Source of the DNA: Physcomitrium patens
Taxonomy: Eukaryota; Streptophyta; Bryopsida; Funariales; Funariaceae
Length of the DNA: 64,000 nucleotides
NCBI RefSeq assembly: GCF_000002425.4
Contig: NC_037264.1
Coordinates: 9,655,004-9,719,003 of the forward strand
Direction of reading: 5' to 3'
Under the pieces are notes generated by a model that was not told the DNA's origin, searched no databases, and saw only the letters and a program-made list of their open reading frames with translations. Below are positions 12,385-23,108 of this stretch, in pieces (the first letter of the stretch is position 1; each line of letters begins with the position of its first letter). Position numbers and translations under genes: made by a program.

Positions 12385-15300
12385 ATGAATCTCTCGTTGA
12401 TTGGTACGTGCTCTTTCTGGGTGATGTGGAGGCAAAAATGTTGGTGTTTCCCTTCCCCCCGTCGTCTCTGTTATTTGTTCATTTATTTTTTGGTACGTGT
12501 TTTGGTTTTTTCGAGAAGATTTATTTGCAGTAATTTGAGGGGAAGGGGTGCGTCATCGGACTACATTGCACTTTGCTAGCTTATGGGTTGCGTTGCATTC
12601 TGTTCGATTTGGGCATGTTATCGTGGTTTCGTATTCTAATCTTTGATTAAGGTGGCTATGTTGGTGTGGACTGCGAGGGTATTTGAATTTCGGTTTGTGT
12701 GGGTTGTTGTGGGGAATGTTTCAACGGGGATGTGTTTGGGTGAAGTTTGTGGGCGAAGATGGGAGGAATCATTTTTCCGTTTTCTTCGAGTCGCGGTTCT
12801 GTCTTTTTCGGTGCGGGTATGGACGTTTATGAAATTGTTCTCTAATTTCTCCTCATGGCAACTTAATGCGAAAGGGGGTAGAACAGAGAGTCGTTTTGCA
12901 GTCAGGATTTGGTTGAATAGTTCATCTCACTTCGTATTTGGCATTGTTCTTTCTTAGTCAATTGTGTTTTTTTGGTTACTTGTTCACATGACGGTTTTGA
13001 ATGTCGTTATTTTCCTCGACTCCTAAGTGCTTTAGCGATTTCGTTTCGGAAAGTTTGGTACGTTGAAGTCATTGTTCCTTCACATGATTTTCGTCTAATT
13101 TTCCTGCATTGTGAGTTTACCCTTTGATCGTTGTACAGATTGCAATATGTTTGGGGACTCTTTTTCGTTAATGCACTAACTCTAGATAGGAACCTTATGA
13201 GGTTAGTGTTATCATGTATTGCATGGATCACTTCACTCAGTCTGCACGGAAGCCAACATTTTTACTTGTTTGCAAGATTTCGTTCATTCACAGTCCTCTT
13301 GCCAATAGAGAAGAAGCAACGTTTTAAAAGGAGCAGTCTGGAAATCAGTGCGTAGTGTTGCATGGAAACACTACCTTTAAAGGTTGTGTTTCCATGCAAC
13401 AACCCTCTGAAAGTCAAAGACCCTTGCACTCATCAGTAATACAACTCACTCACGCAATGGTCGGAACACGAACCCACAGCAACGAACCCCAAACCTAGCA
13501 GGAAGAAACGAAACGAGATTTGTCAGCCTAGCGCAATTCGGAACCTTAATATGTGTGTTCACAATGATACCGCTCTAATAACACCTTCTCTCTTTGTGCA
13601 ACATGTCAAGTCTAAATCGTGAACTTGCACATTCGAGCTTCATTCTTGCTTCTTCTGGTCTCCTAGAACGGATTCATAAGATGTAATCTGATCACATATC
13701 TCATCCTTCATATCCTGTACGTTGGGTCTCTAAACTCTGGAAAGAAATTTTTGAGAACATAAATTTAGACCATTAGGCTTGCCCTTAACAATCCTTGGGG
13801 CAACCAATTGAGGGATGTCACCTAGCTCATTCAAAGTATTTAGTGAGTTGCTTCATAGCGATTCTCTTATGAACTGTGCGGATTTATGGAGGACCTTTCG
13901 TCCATCTACCTCATGTAGCTCTTTGAGTGCTGACATGTTTGTATATGCAGATCCATTTCAAAGCGACTTTCCAGAAGTTATAGAAGAGTACTTGGAACAC
14001 GGAGTCACTAAGTGCATTGCATTCAATCGAAGAGGAACGCTTCTTGCAGGTTGTACTTATTTATTACTCTTCCACCTCTGCCGCTACTTGTTAGATGATT
14101 GATTTATTTTTTTAACTATTATGTTTCGGTCAGTATACTTAACAGCTATAATATATAATTTTTTTTTATGAGGTTTGTGATACTTATGTCTAATTAGGTG
14201 TTGTTTTTAGGCTCTTTTTTGTGAAACCCTAGTTCCTCAATGCGTTGTATTGGGTACTTTATTCACTACGTATTTACTCTACAATGTTGTTGTTATTGTT
14301 TAGCTGGATGCAATGATGGATCGTGCACCATTTGGGATTTTGACACTCGAGGCGTCGCAAAGGAGCTTCGTGAAAAAGAAGTTGCTTCCCCCATCACAAG
14401 CGTGAGTTGGTCAAAGTGTGGCCATCGTCTTCTCTCTGCTGCCACCGATAAAACTCTATCACTTTGGGATGTTGGGAAGGGCCTCAAAATTGGCTCGGTC
14501 ATCTTACAACAGTCGGCACTTCATGCGCGACTTTACCCGGGAACTAAGCGGCCATCTGTGTGCTTGGCCTGTCCAATGTCTGGCGCGCCAATACTGGTAA
14601 ACTTTGAAACGGGTATGTTTCAACAGTTGCATTGTTGTTCATGCTCTCGACTTGCTGTACCACAAGCTAAGACATATGTTTCGACAACTAGAAAATTCGG
14701 CTCATTAATTTGAATTGTTAGTTGACATGTGTCGAATAACATCAATCGTATTTAAGAGCTAGAAAGCCGACAATTTGAGACTCTGGGAGTAGTTTGGACG
14801 ATATGAAGTCTGCAAACTAGCAGAATACGTAGGTTAATTTGTTAATGTCTTGGTTGAGTTTCTTTTGTCTACGTTTAGACGGCTCTTTAGGTGTGTGATC
14901 TGAATGTCTCTTTTAATAAATGAACCGATCTACGTGAGTAGGTAACTGATGAGGCACCCTGTAGGGCTTCGAAACCTGTGAAAATGGTGTAATTGCTGAA
15001 TTTCTTCTGGTTTTTTACATCTGAAGTTGATAGTTTTCTGTGAACATGTATTGCTTTACACTCAGAATGTTCACTTGTCATACAGGGGAGATACATGCGC
15101 TTCCTGTGTTAGTCTCTTCAGGTGATGGGGAAAATGGTGTTTCGCATGCTCGTGGTGGTAAATTTGGGGATGCGAGTGCACCTTATTCCCCTTCAGCAGC
15201 TAGTTTTAATAAGAAAGGAGACCTTATATATGTTGGAAATTTCAAGGGAGAGATATTGGTGATTGACACAGAAACAAGACAAACCCGTACAGTTGTGCAG

Positions 15301-18024
15301 GCAAGCAGTCCGTCTCCCCATTAGCTTCATTGTGTCTCTACACGCATTAGCGTTTTCCGGCCTCACCTTTTATTTAACATTGTAACATTTTAATTATTTG
15401 TTTATCCATATCAGTGTTTTGCTTATAATCATACTTTGAAGTCAATACTGACATGATTAAAGTGGTAACATCAATCCCATCTTGGCAGTCTTCTTGTCTT
15501 TACATTTTACCAAGTACATATGTGCTGCCCCATGGATGCTTGGAGTGTGCTCAATGTGTAAATAGCCGTTTTTTGGTTGATCAACAAATTTTATTTAGTT
15601 AGTGTCCTTGATAGGTCATACTTTTCATTAACAAGTTCAGTTTGGAACAATAGGCCTATGATAACATGTTTGTCGTTGTAAGTGTGGGTGATTTTTGTAC
15701 TTGAATCGTGGGTTCTTACGTGACTCTAACCTTTCTGAAATTTGTGGCTCACATTTTGACTACAAATATGGCCAACTGTTTGGCGCAGGTTCCAGGAAAC
15801 GCTGCAATTAGACAGATTGTGTTCAGCCGCAACGGCCAGTTCCTTCTTACGAATTCTACAGACCGTATCTTGAGAGTGTTTGAGAACCTTCTGCCAAGAG
15901 ATGGTGCCGCCAAAGCTCTGGCATCTTTAATTGATCAGAAAGAACAAGGAGCCACTATGTCTCGAGATGTTCCATGTCTCAAGTTCACAAAAGATTTTCA
16001 AGATGCTGTAAATAAGATGCACTGGAAGGCCGCTTGTTTCAACGGGGATGGTGAGTGTGTGGTTGGAGCCTCAGCTAACAAAGGAGAGCATAAAATCCAC
16101 ATTTGGAACAGGTTATTGCAAATCTACCTCAATCTTGGATATATAATGCAACAGTATCAGTGACTTCGCTTTCTGTGTTTCAATTTGCTCGGAACCATTC
16201 CGCTAATCACAGTACAGCTTCTCACACTGGTTCATGGTCGAGTGCTAAGCCGTGACCTCTATTGACTCACTCTTGCAGTTTCAAACAGTCATCAATTACT
16301 CTTAACCTCTTGGCCAAACCTAGGATCTGATAGCTGCATTATAAGTCCAGGTTTGATGTAGAAACTAAATGATTAATGGCTACTTAGTTGAAGCATTGAG
16401 CTCCACTAACTACCAAAGTCTCATCTGTACCAGGAATTTTGGGCAACTGGCTCGCATATTGGAAGGTCAGAAGGAAGGACTGGCTGATTTAGCTTGGCAC
16501 CCAACTCGTCCAGTAGTTGCCTCAGTGTCTATGTCAGGGATAATATACATATGGGCTAAAGATTATACTGAGAATTGGAGTGCGTTTGCACCTGACTTCA
16601 AAGAGCTGGAAGAAAACGAGGAGTATGTAGAGCGAGAAGATGAATTTGACATAATGCCCGAGACTGACAAGGTAGGGTCTCAGCCCTGTTATTTCACGAT
16701 TTGATTAATGCCACATACATATATTTTTATTCATGAAGTATACTGTGATTCTGCGGAGTTTCACACATGTCTTCTTTGATGTAGGTCAAGCCAACACGGG
16801 TGGATGAAGATGCTGATGTGGATATAATGACAACGGAGAAGGTGGCTGCATTCAGCGACAGTGATGAATCTGAGGATGGGCTTTACTTTTTGCCGACAGT
16901 ACCAGATCGTGATGCTTCCCCTCCACGTCCTCCGTCTTCTCCTGTGGCTTCTCCTAACACGGCATCTGTTCCAAAGGTGGATGGTAGTATGACACCATCA
17001 AATTCTGCAGGTTCTCAAGACTCGGATACCGAACCAGATGGTCAGAATACAGAACAAAACTCTGAGGGTCAGATGAACTATACCTCTGGACTCCCTTCTG
17101 TTGATTTACATAGCTTCTGTGTCTATGGATAAGTAGAAAATCATTGAGGTCAGCGACCCGTGCTGAGGCAACTATACCTGTAAGCGTAACTTTAGTATCA
17201 CTGTTTCAGTTTCATCACATAGGTTGCAAATCCTCGTGAGATTGACATATCAGCAGAATTTAAGTAGTTATTGATAAACCGTTTTTCGAAGATAAACATC
17301 TAGTATTGTGAAACGAGCATGTACTATTGTTCTTCATTATCATCCACTTTCTTGATCCTCTGATTCTGTTGTGCTCTTTGAGCTATCCTTTTTCATGCAT
17401 AAGTTGCCTTATTTTCTTCAGTTGTTTACTCGTATCATCTTGTTATCATACATACAGATGATGAGGTTGGTGCCAACGGCCGCATCAAGCGCAGGCGAAA
17501 GTTGTCAAAGAAAGCAGCAGAGCTTCAAGCAGAGAGAGGCCGTAAAGTCTCAGTCAAGAAGTCTGGTTCGAAGTTGGGAAAAGGTGAAGCCAAAGGTTCG
17601 GTGTCAGTTCCCAGCAAACTTATTTTTACTGATATAAATGGAGGACCTTCAAGTGTCACCCCTAAATTGAAGAAACATATGTTGCAAGATCCTCGAGGAT
17701 ATGCTGATGACGAGGTACTTCTACTCTCTTTGTTCATTCCTTACGTCAATAATCAGGTCTGCAGTTCACGTTAGTGATTACCTCTCAAAGTCTGCATTTT
17801 TTACAGTGTAATCCAGCTATAGAATGCTTATCTTCAGGTATAGATGCATATTTGCTCGTTTCAAAAACACAAATTGCTGATATTCAAATGTAATGGGTGT
17901 TCGTTCAAAGCAGGAGCTTTCGATTCCGAAGAAGAATATCAAGCGCGTGCAACGGCTGAAACCCGTTGCATCATTATCACACAACAATGACACAAGTTCA
18001 GCTTATGGATCTCCATCCATGTAA
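12385..18024 (+). CDS. RBL: COMPASS/H3K4 methyltransferase WD40 subunit RBL (RBBP5/Swd1 type)
   Basis: RBBP5-like proteins are core nuclear WD40 subunits of COMPASS-type histone H3K4 methyltransferases. Coding exons: 12385-12403, 13951-14049, 14304-14612, 15086-15300, 15789-16111, 16434-16671, 16785-17067, 17458-17714, 17914-18024. They total 1854 bp, 617 residues, in frame throughout. The N-terminus MNLSLIDPFQSDFPEVIEEY matches the plant family closely, so the 19-nt first coding exon is convincing despite a 1.5-kb first intron. Other hallmarks: CIAFNRRGTLLAAGCNDGS, SFNKKGDLIYVGNFKGEIL, IVFSRNGQFLLTNSTDR, MHWKAACFNGDGE, YIWAKDYTENWSAFAPDF and the acidic hinge EENEEYVEREDEFD (about 385-397). 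The C-terminus is low complexity with a basic, probably nuclear-localising, IKRRRKLSKKAAEL stretch (about 503-516). Intron 4 looks GC-AG. The 3' end of exon 7 is the least certain boundary; 17067 was chosen to keep phase. Confidence 0.95.
13357..13400. repeat. Near-perfect 44-bp palindrome in RBL intron 1
   Basis: Arms GTTGCATGGAAACAC and GTGTTTCCATGCAAC are perfect inverted repeats of 15 bp. Between them lies the palindrome ACCTTTAAAGGT, flanked by a T on each side. The whole forms a 22-bp stem with one T-T mismatch and essentially no loop. Confidence 0.9.
15301..15788 (+). other. RBL intron 4, probable GC-AG intron
   Basis: Exon 4 ends ACAGTTGTGCAG and the intron begins GCAAGC, the usual GC-donor consensus. 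The acceptor is TTGGCGCAG. The join gives TVVQ-VPGNAAIRQIVFSRNG, which aligns with plant RBL. No in-phase GT donor is nearby. Confidence 0.72.
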
Positions 18025-18717
18025 TATATGTCACAATTGATCAGTTTGGGTGGAATCCTGTAATGACGGCCTCTCTAGTTACCTCTCGTTCAGCTGTGAC
18101 TCATAAAACGAACACTCTGTAGCTTGCCGCGCCAATTTTAAACTCTGGTATTCTTGTGTGACGAAAATTCTCTTTGATGATTTATTGAACTCGTTTGTTT
18201 CTTCCATTCCATTTGCTCACCATATTTTTTTGTTGTGAGAGATTCATGTGGAAATGTTTAGAACCATTTCATTGCGCAAGTTCTCAACTGACGAGGTGTC
18301 GTTTTACGCTCATATTTGCTGTCATTTTAGGGGGTTGTAGTCCTTCACAGAACCTGTCTCCAAAGGCTTTTGGGTTACATTTCTGTCCGGAAGCCTTTGT
18401 ATGCAAAAGGTTTCTGTTGCACTGCACGGATTTAAACTTAAAGAATTTGGAATTGATTCATGTGAATGATATAGACGAGGGAGGTTAGAAATCTTGAAGT
18501 GGTGGGTTGATCCACCGACAACCCCAAACCTTACTCAAGCCGAAGTCCAACTCTGGAATAAACAATCAGTCGTACATCTGATGTTACAGAACCTCGAATG
18601 ATTCCTGTAGTCGGTTAATGGATTTGCCTACTTCTGGAAGAGTTTCAACGTAAAGCATATTTTGTATCAGGTGGACACTCTGGTAACAGACCTGAATGAA
18701 TGAATGAATACATATAT

Positions 18718-18720
18718 GTG

Positions 18721-18755
<35 letters not shown>

Positions 18756-18756
18756 T
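18718..18756. repeat. AT microsatellite
   Basis: Nearly pure AT dinucleotide tract with a few interruptions. Confidence 0.88.
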
Positions 18757-20175
18757 CTTGAAAGTTATCATTTGGCTGACAATATTTTGGTTTCTTAATT
18801 TCCACAACTTCAATAACTAAAATATTGCATGTCCAAGCATTAATATTGTAACACTGAAGCACCAAAAACATGAAAGAATCAATTATGTCCAATATTATTG
18901 TTTTGACTAGAAATATGTTAATTTAGTTGATATTGTATGTATAATTTAGAAACCATTAAATGTTTTTAGCTGAGGATAATAAAATTGAAATATATTTGAT
19001 GGCTTCTTTAAATTCTTAATTTGATACAAAGGGCTTGTCATTTAAAAGTGTAACATTTATTTTATTAAATAACTAAGATGATTAAATAAATTTCTCTCTT
19101 GGAAGATAGAGTATTATAATATTATTGTTTAATCATTTTATAATTCATTAAATAACTTAAACAATCACATTACTCAAATAAATAGAAGAAAATTAAAACA
19201 TTTTATGTTGTTAAAATGTTTTTTTTATTAACCATCATCAAAACTTCTCAAATAAGGATTAGATCTACAAATGTCATCAGATTTAAGACCCTATCACTAA
19301 AGCTTTTTACAAGTTTTATGGCTTTCAATAGACCTCAAAATAGTTTTTAAATAGCTAATATATATAAGCAAAGCTAAAATCATCCTAAGTTATATTGATG
19401 CTTCTTAAATTGGTTTGTTATATCTATTCATAATTCTTCTACATTCTTAATACCTTAGAAATAAAACTCTTTTAATTATTATTTTTATCATTTTAAGAAA
19501 TGTATGTATTGATTGTCTTTTGACACATCTATGTAAAATCATAAATTTAAAAATCCAAAAAGATTAACAATTATAATATAGAATCTTAATATCTTTTGGA
19601 CAAAAAAATTATTATTTTTTAAACAAGAACATATATGCAATCCAAAACTTTTGATAATATTGTTTTGAATTTATAATATTTTTATTGAGTAATATTTCAA
19701 AAAAAATCTTTAATAATAAAAGTGGATTTTCTTTTTTTATAATTTTTGAAATGACAAGTTTTAATAGTAAGTTATTTAAGTGTGTTTTTGGCAAACTTTG
19801 AATTTTTTAATTAAAAAAATAATGTGATTTATATAACAACCAACAAGTCTTGGATATTACAACAAACAAATTTTTTTTGAGTTTGTATATATCATACAAT
19901 TTTAACAACCAATAATTCATGTCAAATAGAATGATGATGCATTCATTAACCAATTTTTTCACAAATCACAATATGGTATGACAAAATTGCTTTTTAATTT
20001 ATCAAATTCTTAATCAATTAGCAAAGTCACTTTATTTTGCTATTTAATGAAACAACCAACTTTTTGAGTTTTATTATTAAAATTATAATGGTGCCTCAAT
20101 ACTTTTGCTATTTTGCTATTTTGCAACAGTTGTATATATTCTTTAAAGTATGCAATTAAAACAAAAAGATATATA

Positions 20176-20650
20176 TCATGGATATACAACAAACTATGAC
20201 AAGAGTCATTTATTGGAACATTGTAGAATCTTCTATAACCCTATAGATATTTATACAATTGTTTAAAGATCCTTTAAAATCTTTAGAATCTTTTAGAAAG
20301 ATTTATAATTATCAAGAAATTTCTAAGAATCTTCTGCAATCTTTTAGAAGCTTCTTTAGACATCTTAGATATTTCTTAGTTATTTACAAACTTTTTAATG
20401 ATTTTTTTTACTTCTAAGAAATTACACAATCCTAAGAACCTTTATAGAAGCTTCTTTAGAATCTAGTTGCCATACAATAATTAAAGTATTAAGATAATGA
20501 GCATTTCAATCTTACTAAGAAAAGTTTTTGAGCAATCCAAGTGTGGTCTTGATTTTAGTTGTATATCTAGTCTTATTTCTAATCTAATATCAAGTATTTC
20601 TTTTACTTCTTTTTATTTTAGTTCTTTGTCTGTGCATTATCAATAATACA
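20176..20650 (+). mobile_element. Possible decayed LTR with degenerate GAA/TTC motifs
   Basis: The block opens with ATCATGGATATACA, near the LTR start motifs TGTCATGGACATACA (37444) and TGTCATGGATATA (63931). It then shows many degenerate AGAATCTTNTAGAA and AGAAGCTTC motifs like the chromovirus U3. No internal coding sequence or partner LTR is seen. It may be an old solo LTR of a related family. Confidence 0.22.
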
Positions 20651-21574
20651 TATAAATCAATGAAACACAATTTAACTCTCTTATATTTTTTTTTAAAAAA
20701 ATCTTTAGTATTGTGAAGATGATATGTGTTCATATTATGAAGAATCTAAATTTATTGTTTAATATTGTTTAAAGGAGAAATATAAGTACAAGATAAAAAA
20801 CATAATTTCAAAAAGATACGATTTATTAAAAATCAAGATTTCCCTACTAGAATTGAAACCAGGTAACTTAATTCTTGGTTTAAAAAATAAGAAATAAAAT
20901 AATTTTAATCTCATTTTCTATGTATTAGAATTGTTATTTATTTAAAATCTAAAATTTATATAGTTTCTATCTTTGTTTCAGATTCCAAGATTCAGACTTT
21001 ATATTTAATGGTAATCATTTAATGTTGAATATTAAAATACCTTTTATATAAAAGTCAATAAAATACATAAAACTTGTAAATTACAAATTTTTGTTTATTT
21101 AAAAGATTATGTACAAATTCTTCATAGTTGATTTAATCATATTTGGTTATTTTTTAAAAAATAGTATTAAGTATTATAAAATATCTAAATAATCCTACTA
21201 TTTCAAAAAAATTGTGGTGAGAAAAATATAATCTTTAAATAGATTAGGAATCAGATAGTTGTAATTTCTTATTAAATTTTACACTCAAAATAATTAATTT
21301 AATTTTTAATTTGACACCACCATCACCACCAAATACATTTAAATTTCCCTTAACAAATCTGTTATCACCAAAACACAGATAATCACTTGTTCTGAAAACC
21401 CACAAATCATGTCAAGCTCCATGCATGACAGTAAATAGAAACCTTAACATCCAAGATGACACACCATGGAAAAGAGAAAGGAGATAGAGAGGGGGGAAAA
21501 TAAAAATAAAGCAAAGTAAAAAATAAACAACAACAACAACAGAATGTGGTGGAAGTGTAGAAAGGGAACACAAT

Positions 21575-21579
<5 letters not shown>

Positions 21580-21614
<35 letters not shown>
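21580..21614. repeat. (GA)n microsatellite
   Basis: About 17 GA units upstream of TIP1. GA/CT tracts are common in plant core promoters. Confidence 0.93.
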
Positions 21615-21617
<3 letters not shown>

Positions 21618-22122
21618 ACGTGTGAGCGATACAGCGCTACAGCAGCAGCACCCCGTGAGCCAGCCCCTCTCAGAAGGAACGAAGAAGAAGAAAAGAGAAG
21701 AAAATAAAAGTCCCTTTTCACCCTCTTCCTCCTCGCCCACGTTTGTTTGTGGGTCAAAGGGAGTGAATACTCATACACACTCAATCACTCACACACTCAA
21801 TCACTCGACCAGGAGGAGGAGACCATCGTGTTGCCACATTGGACCCAACGCAACAACAAGAACAGCTAAAAATAAACAAGTAAACAATTTATTGCATTAA
21901 ATCACAACAAAACAAAACACAACATAAACCTACATTATCCCCCCCCCCAAAAAAAAGAAAAAGAAAAAGAAAAAGAAAGCCCTAATTCTATTTTCCAGTA
22001 GTGAGCCGAGATGTTGGCGATGATATCCGACATCCGCAAGTGGGGGAAAGGGAAGGAAGGGATATCAGGCCTCCCTTCCTTTCTTCCTTCTTCTTCTTCT
22101 TCATCAGCATCTTCATTTTCTG

Positions 22123-22310
22123 GTTGTGAGTGAGTGAGTGAGTGAGCAAGTGAGTGAGTGAGTGAGCGAGTAAGTGAGTGAGTGAGCAAGTGAGCAAGTA
22201 AGTGAGTGAGTGAGCAAGTAAGTGAGTGAGTGAGTGAGCAAGTAAGTGAGTGAGTGAGTGAGCAAGTAAGTGAGTGAGTGAGTGAGTAAGTGAGTGAATG
22301 AGTGTGCATG
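22123..22310. repeat. GTGA tetranucleotide array with regular variants
   Basis: About 45 copies of a GTGA-type tetranucleotide. Variants GCAA and GTAA recur at spaced intervals, giving a higher-order pattern of about 20-28 bp. Antisense reading frames here encode only Leu-Thr-His-Ser repeats and are not genes. Confidence 0.92.
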
Positions 22311-23108
22311 TGCATGTGCAGGTAATTAATTTCTCCTCCGTCTGAGCGCGTCTCGTCCATCTTCCTCGCCGGCCCACCGTTACTTTCCTCGAAGTCACAA
22401 GATTCCTGGTTTTTTGACCCCCCTTTTTACTTCCAAACTTTTGAATCCTTCATTCTGCAAGTTTTGACGAGACTTCGGGGATTTCTGAGACGATCTCCAG
22501 GTGGGTTCTGACTCTCGACTCCGACCTGGGTCTCTTGAGCACTCTCGTGTCCCTGTGTTGCCTTCCAATTCTGTTGTATTCTAGAGCATTCGTGGAGGAG
22601 GGTCCCCCGTAGTTGGGTTTCTGGGCCTTGTAGCCCCTGATGCTCGTTTCTTTTTTGGATATTTGGGGTGAGTTGGTAGTGGATGTTGAAAGGGTTTTGT
22701 GAGAAATTGGTGAGGATTCGAGGGAGTGATGGTGTCGGGGAGATTGTGGAAGAAAGGTCGGTTTTTTCAAAAAACAGCACTCTAAGAGCATTTGGGAGTT
22801 AGGAGGAGGCAGGTGGGAGAATTTGTAAAGCGACATGGAGCTGGCGAGATGGGTTTTTGGTTGATGAGGTGCGAGATGGTGGTGGAAGGAGTTGGTGATG
22901 GAATACTTGGGTAAGGAAAGGTGCTGTTCGTGACATAGGTGGTTTAGATGGTGGTTTCAGTGACAGAGATGGGTGAGTGAGGAAGTTGGGGTGGATAGAT
23001 TAGCATGTGCTGAAATTCAGGGTTGTGTGATTAGAGCAAGGAGCGTTAACGAGGGCTTGAATTAGGGTAGGGTTTGAGGAGGGAAGTGTTTGGGCGCACG
23101 GAAGGAGG

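Larger units (their letters stand above)
18025..21400. other. RBL 3' flank, then AT-rich spacer
   Basis: Positions 18025 to about 18500 have gene-like composition and probably hold the RBL 3' UTR. From about 18550 the sequence is AT-rich, with no gene that I can recognise. A decayed LTR-like block may lie at 20176-20650. Confidence 0.5.
21401..23108 (+). promoter_or_regulatory. TIP1 upstream region and 5' leader
   Basis: Composition shifts from AT-rich to balanced at about 21400. Microsatellites (separate entries) and a C-run near 21939-21948 precede a G-rich leader from about 22450 to the TIP1 ATG at 23109. No conserved coding sequence is seen on either strand. Confidence 0.45.

Noticed and set aside
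13560-13600. Primer-site-like words (GATACCGCTCTAATAACACC) in RBL intron 1
   Set aside because: They resemble the reverse complement of a Met-tRNA primer site with its flank, but no LTR, partner repeat or coding relic lies nearby.
21935-22398. Minus-strand ORFs rich in Leu-Thr-His-Ser
   Set aside because: They are translations of the GTGA array with no domain and no support for a gene.
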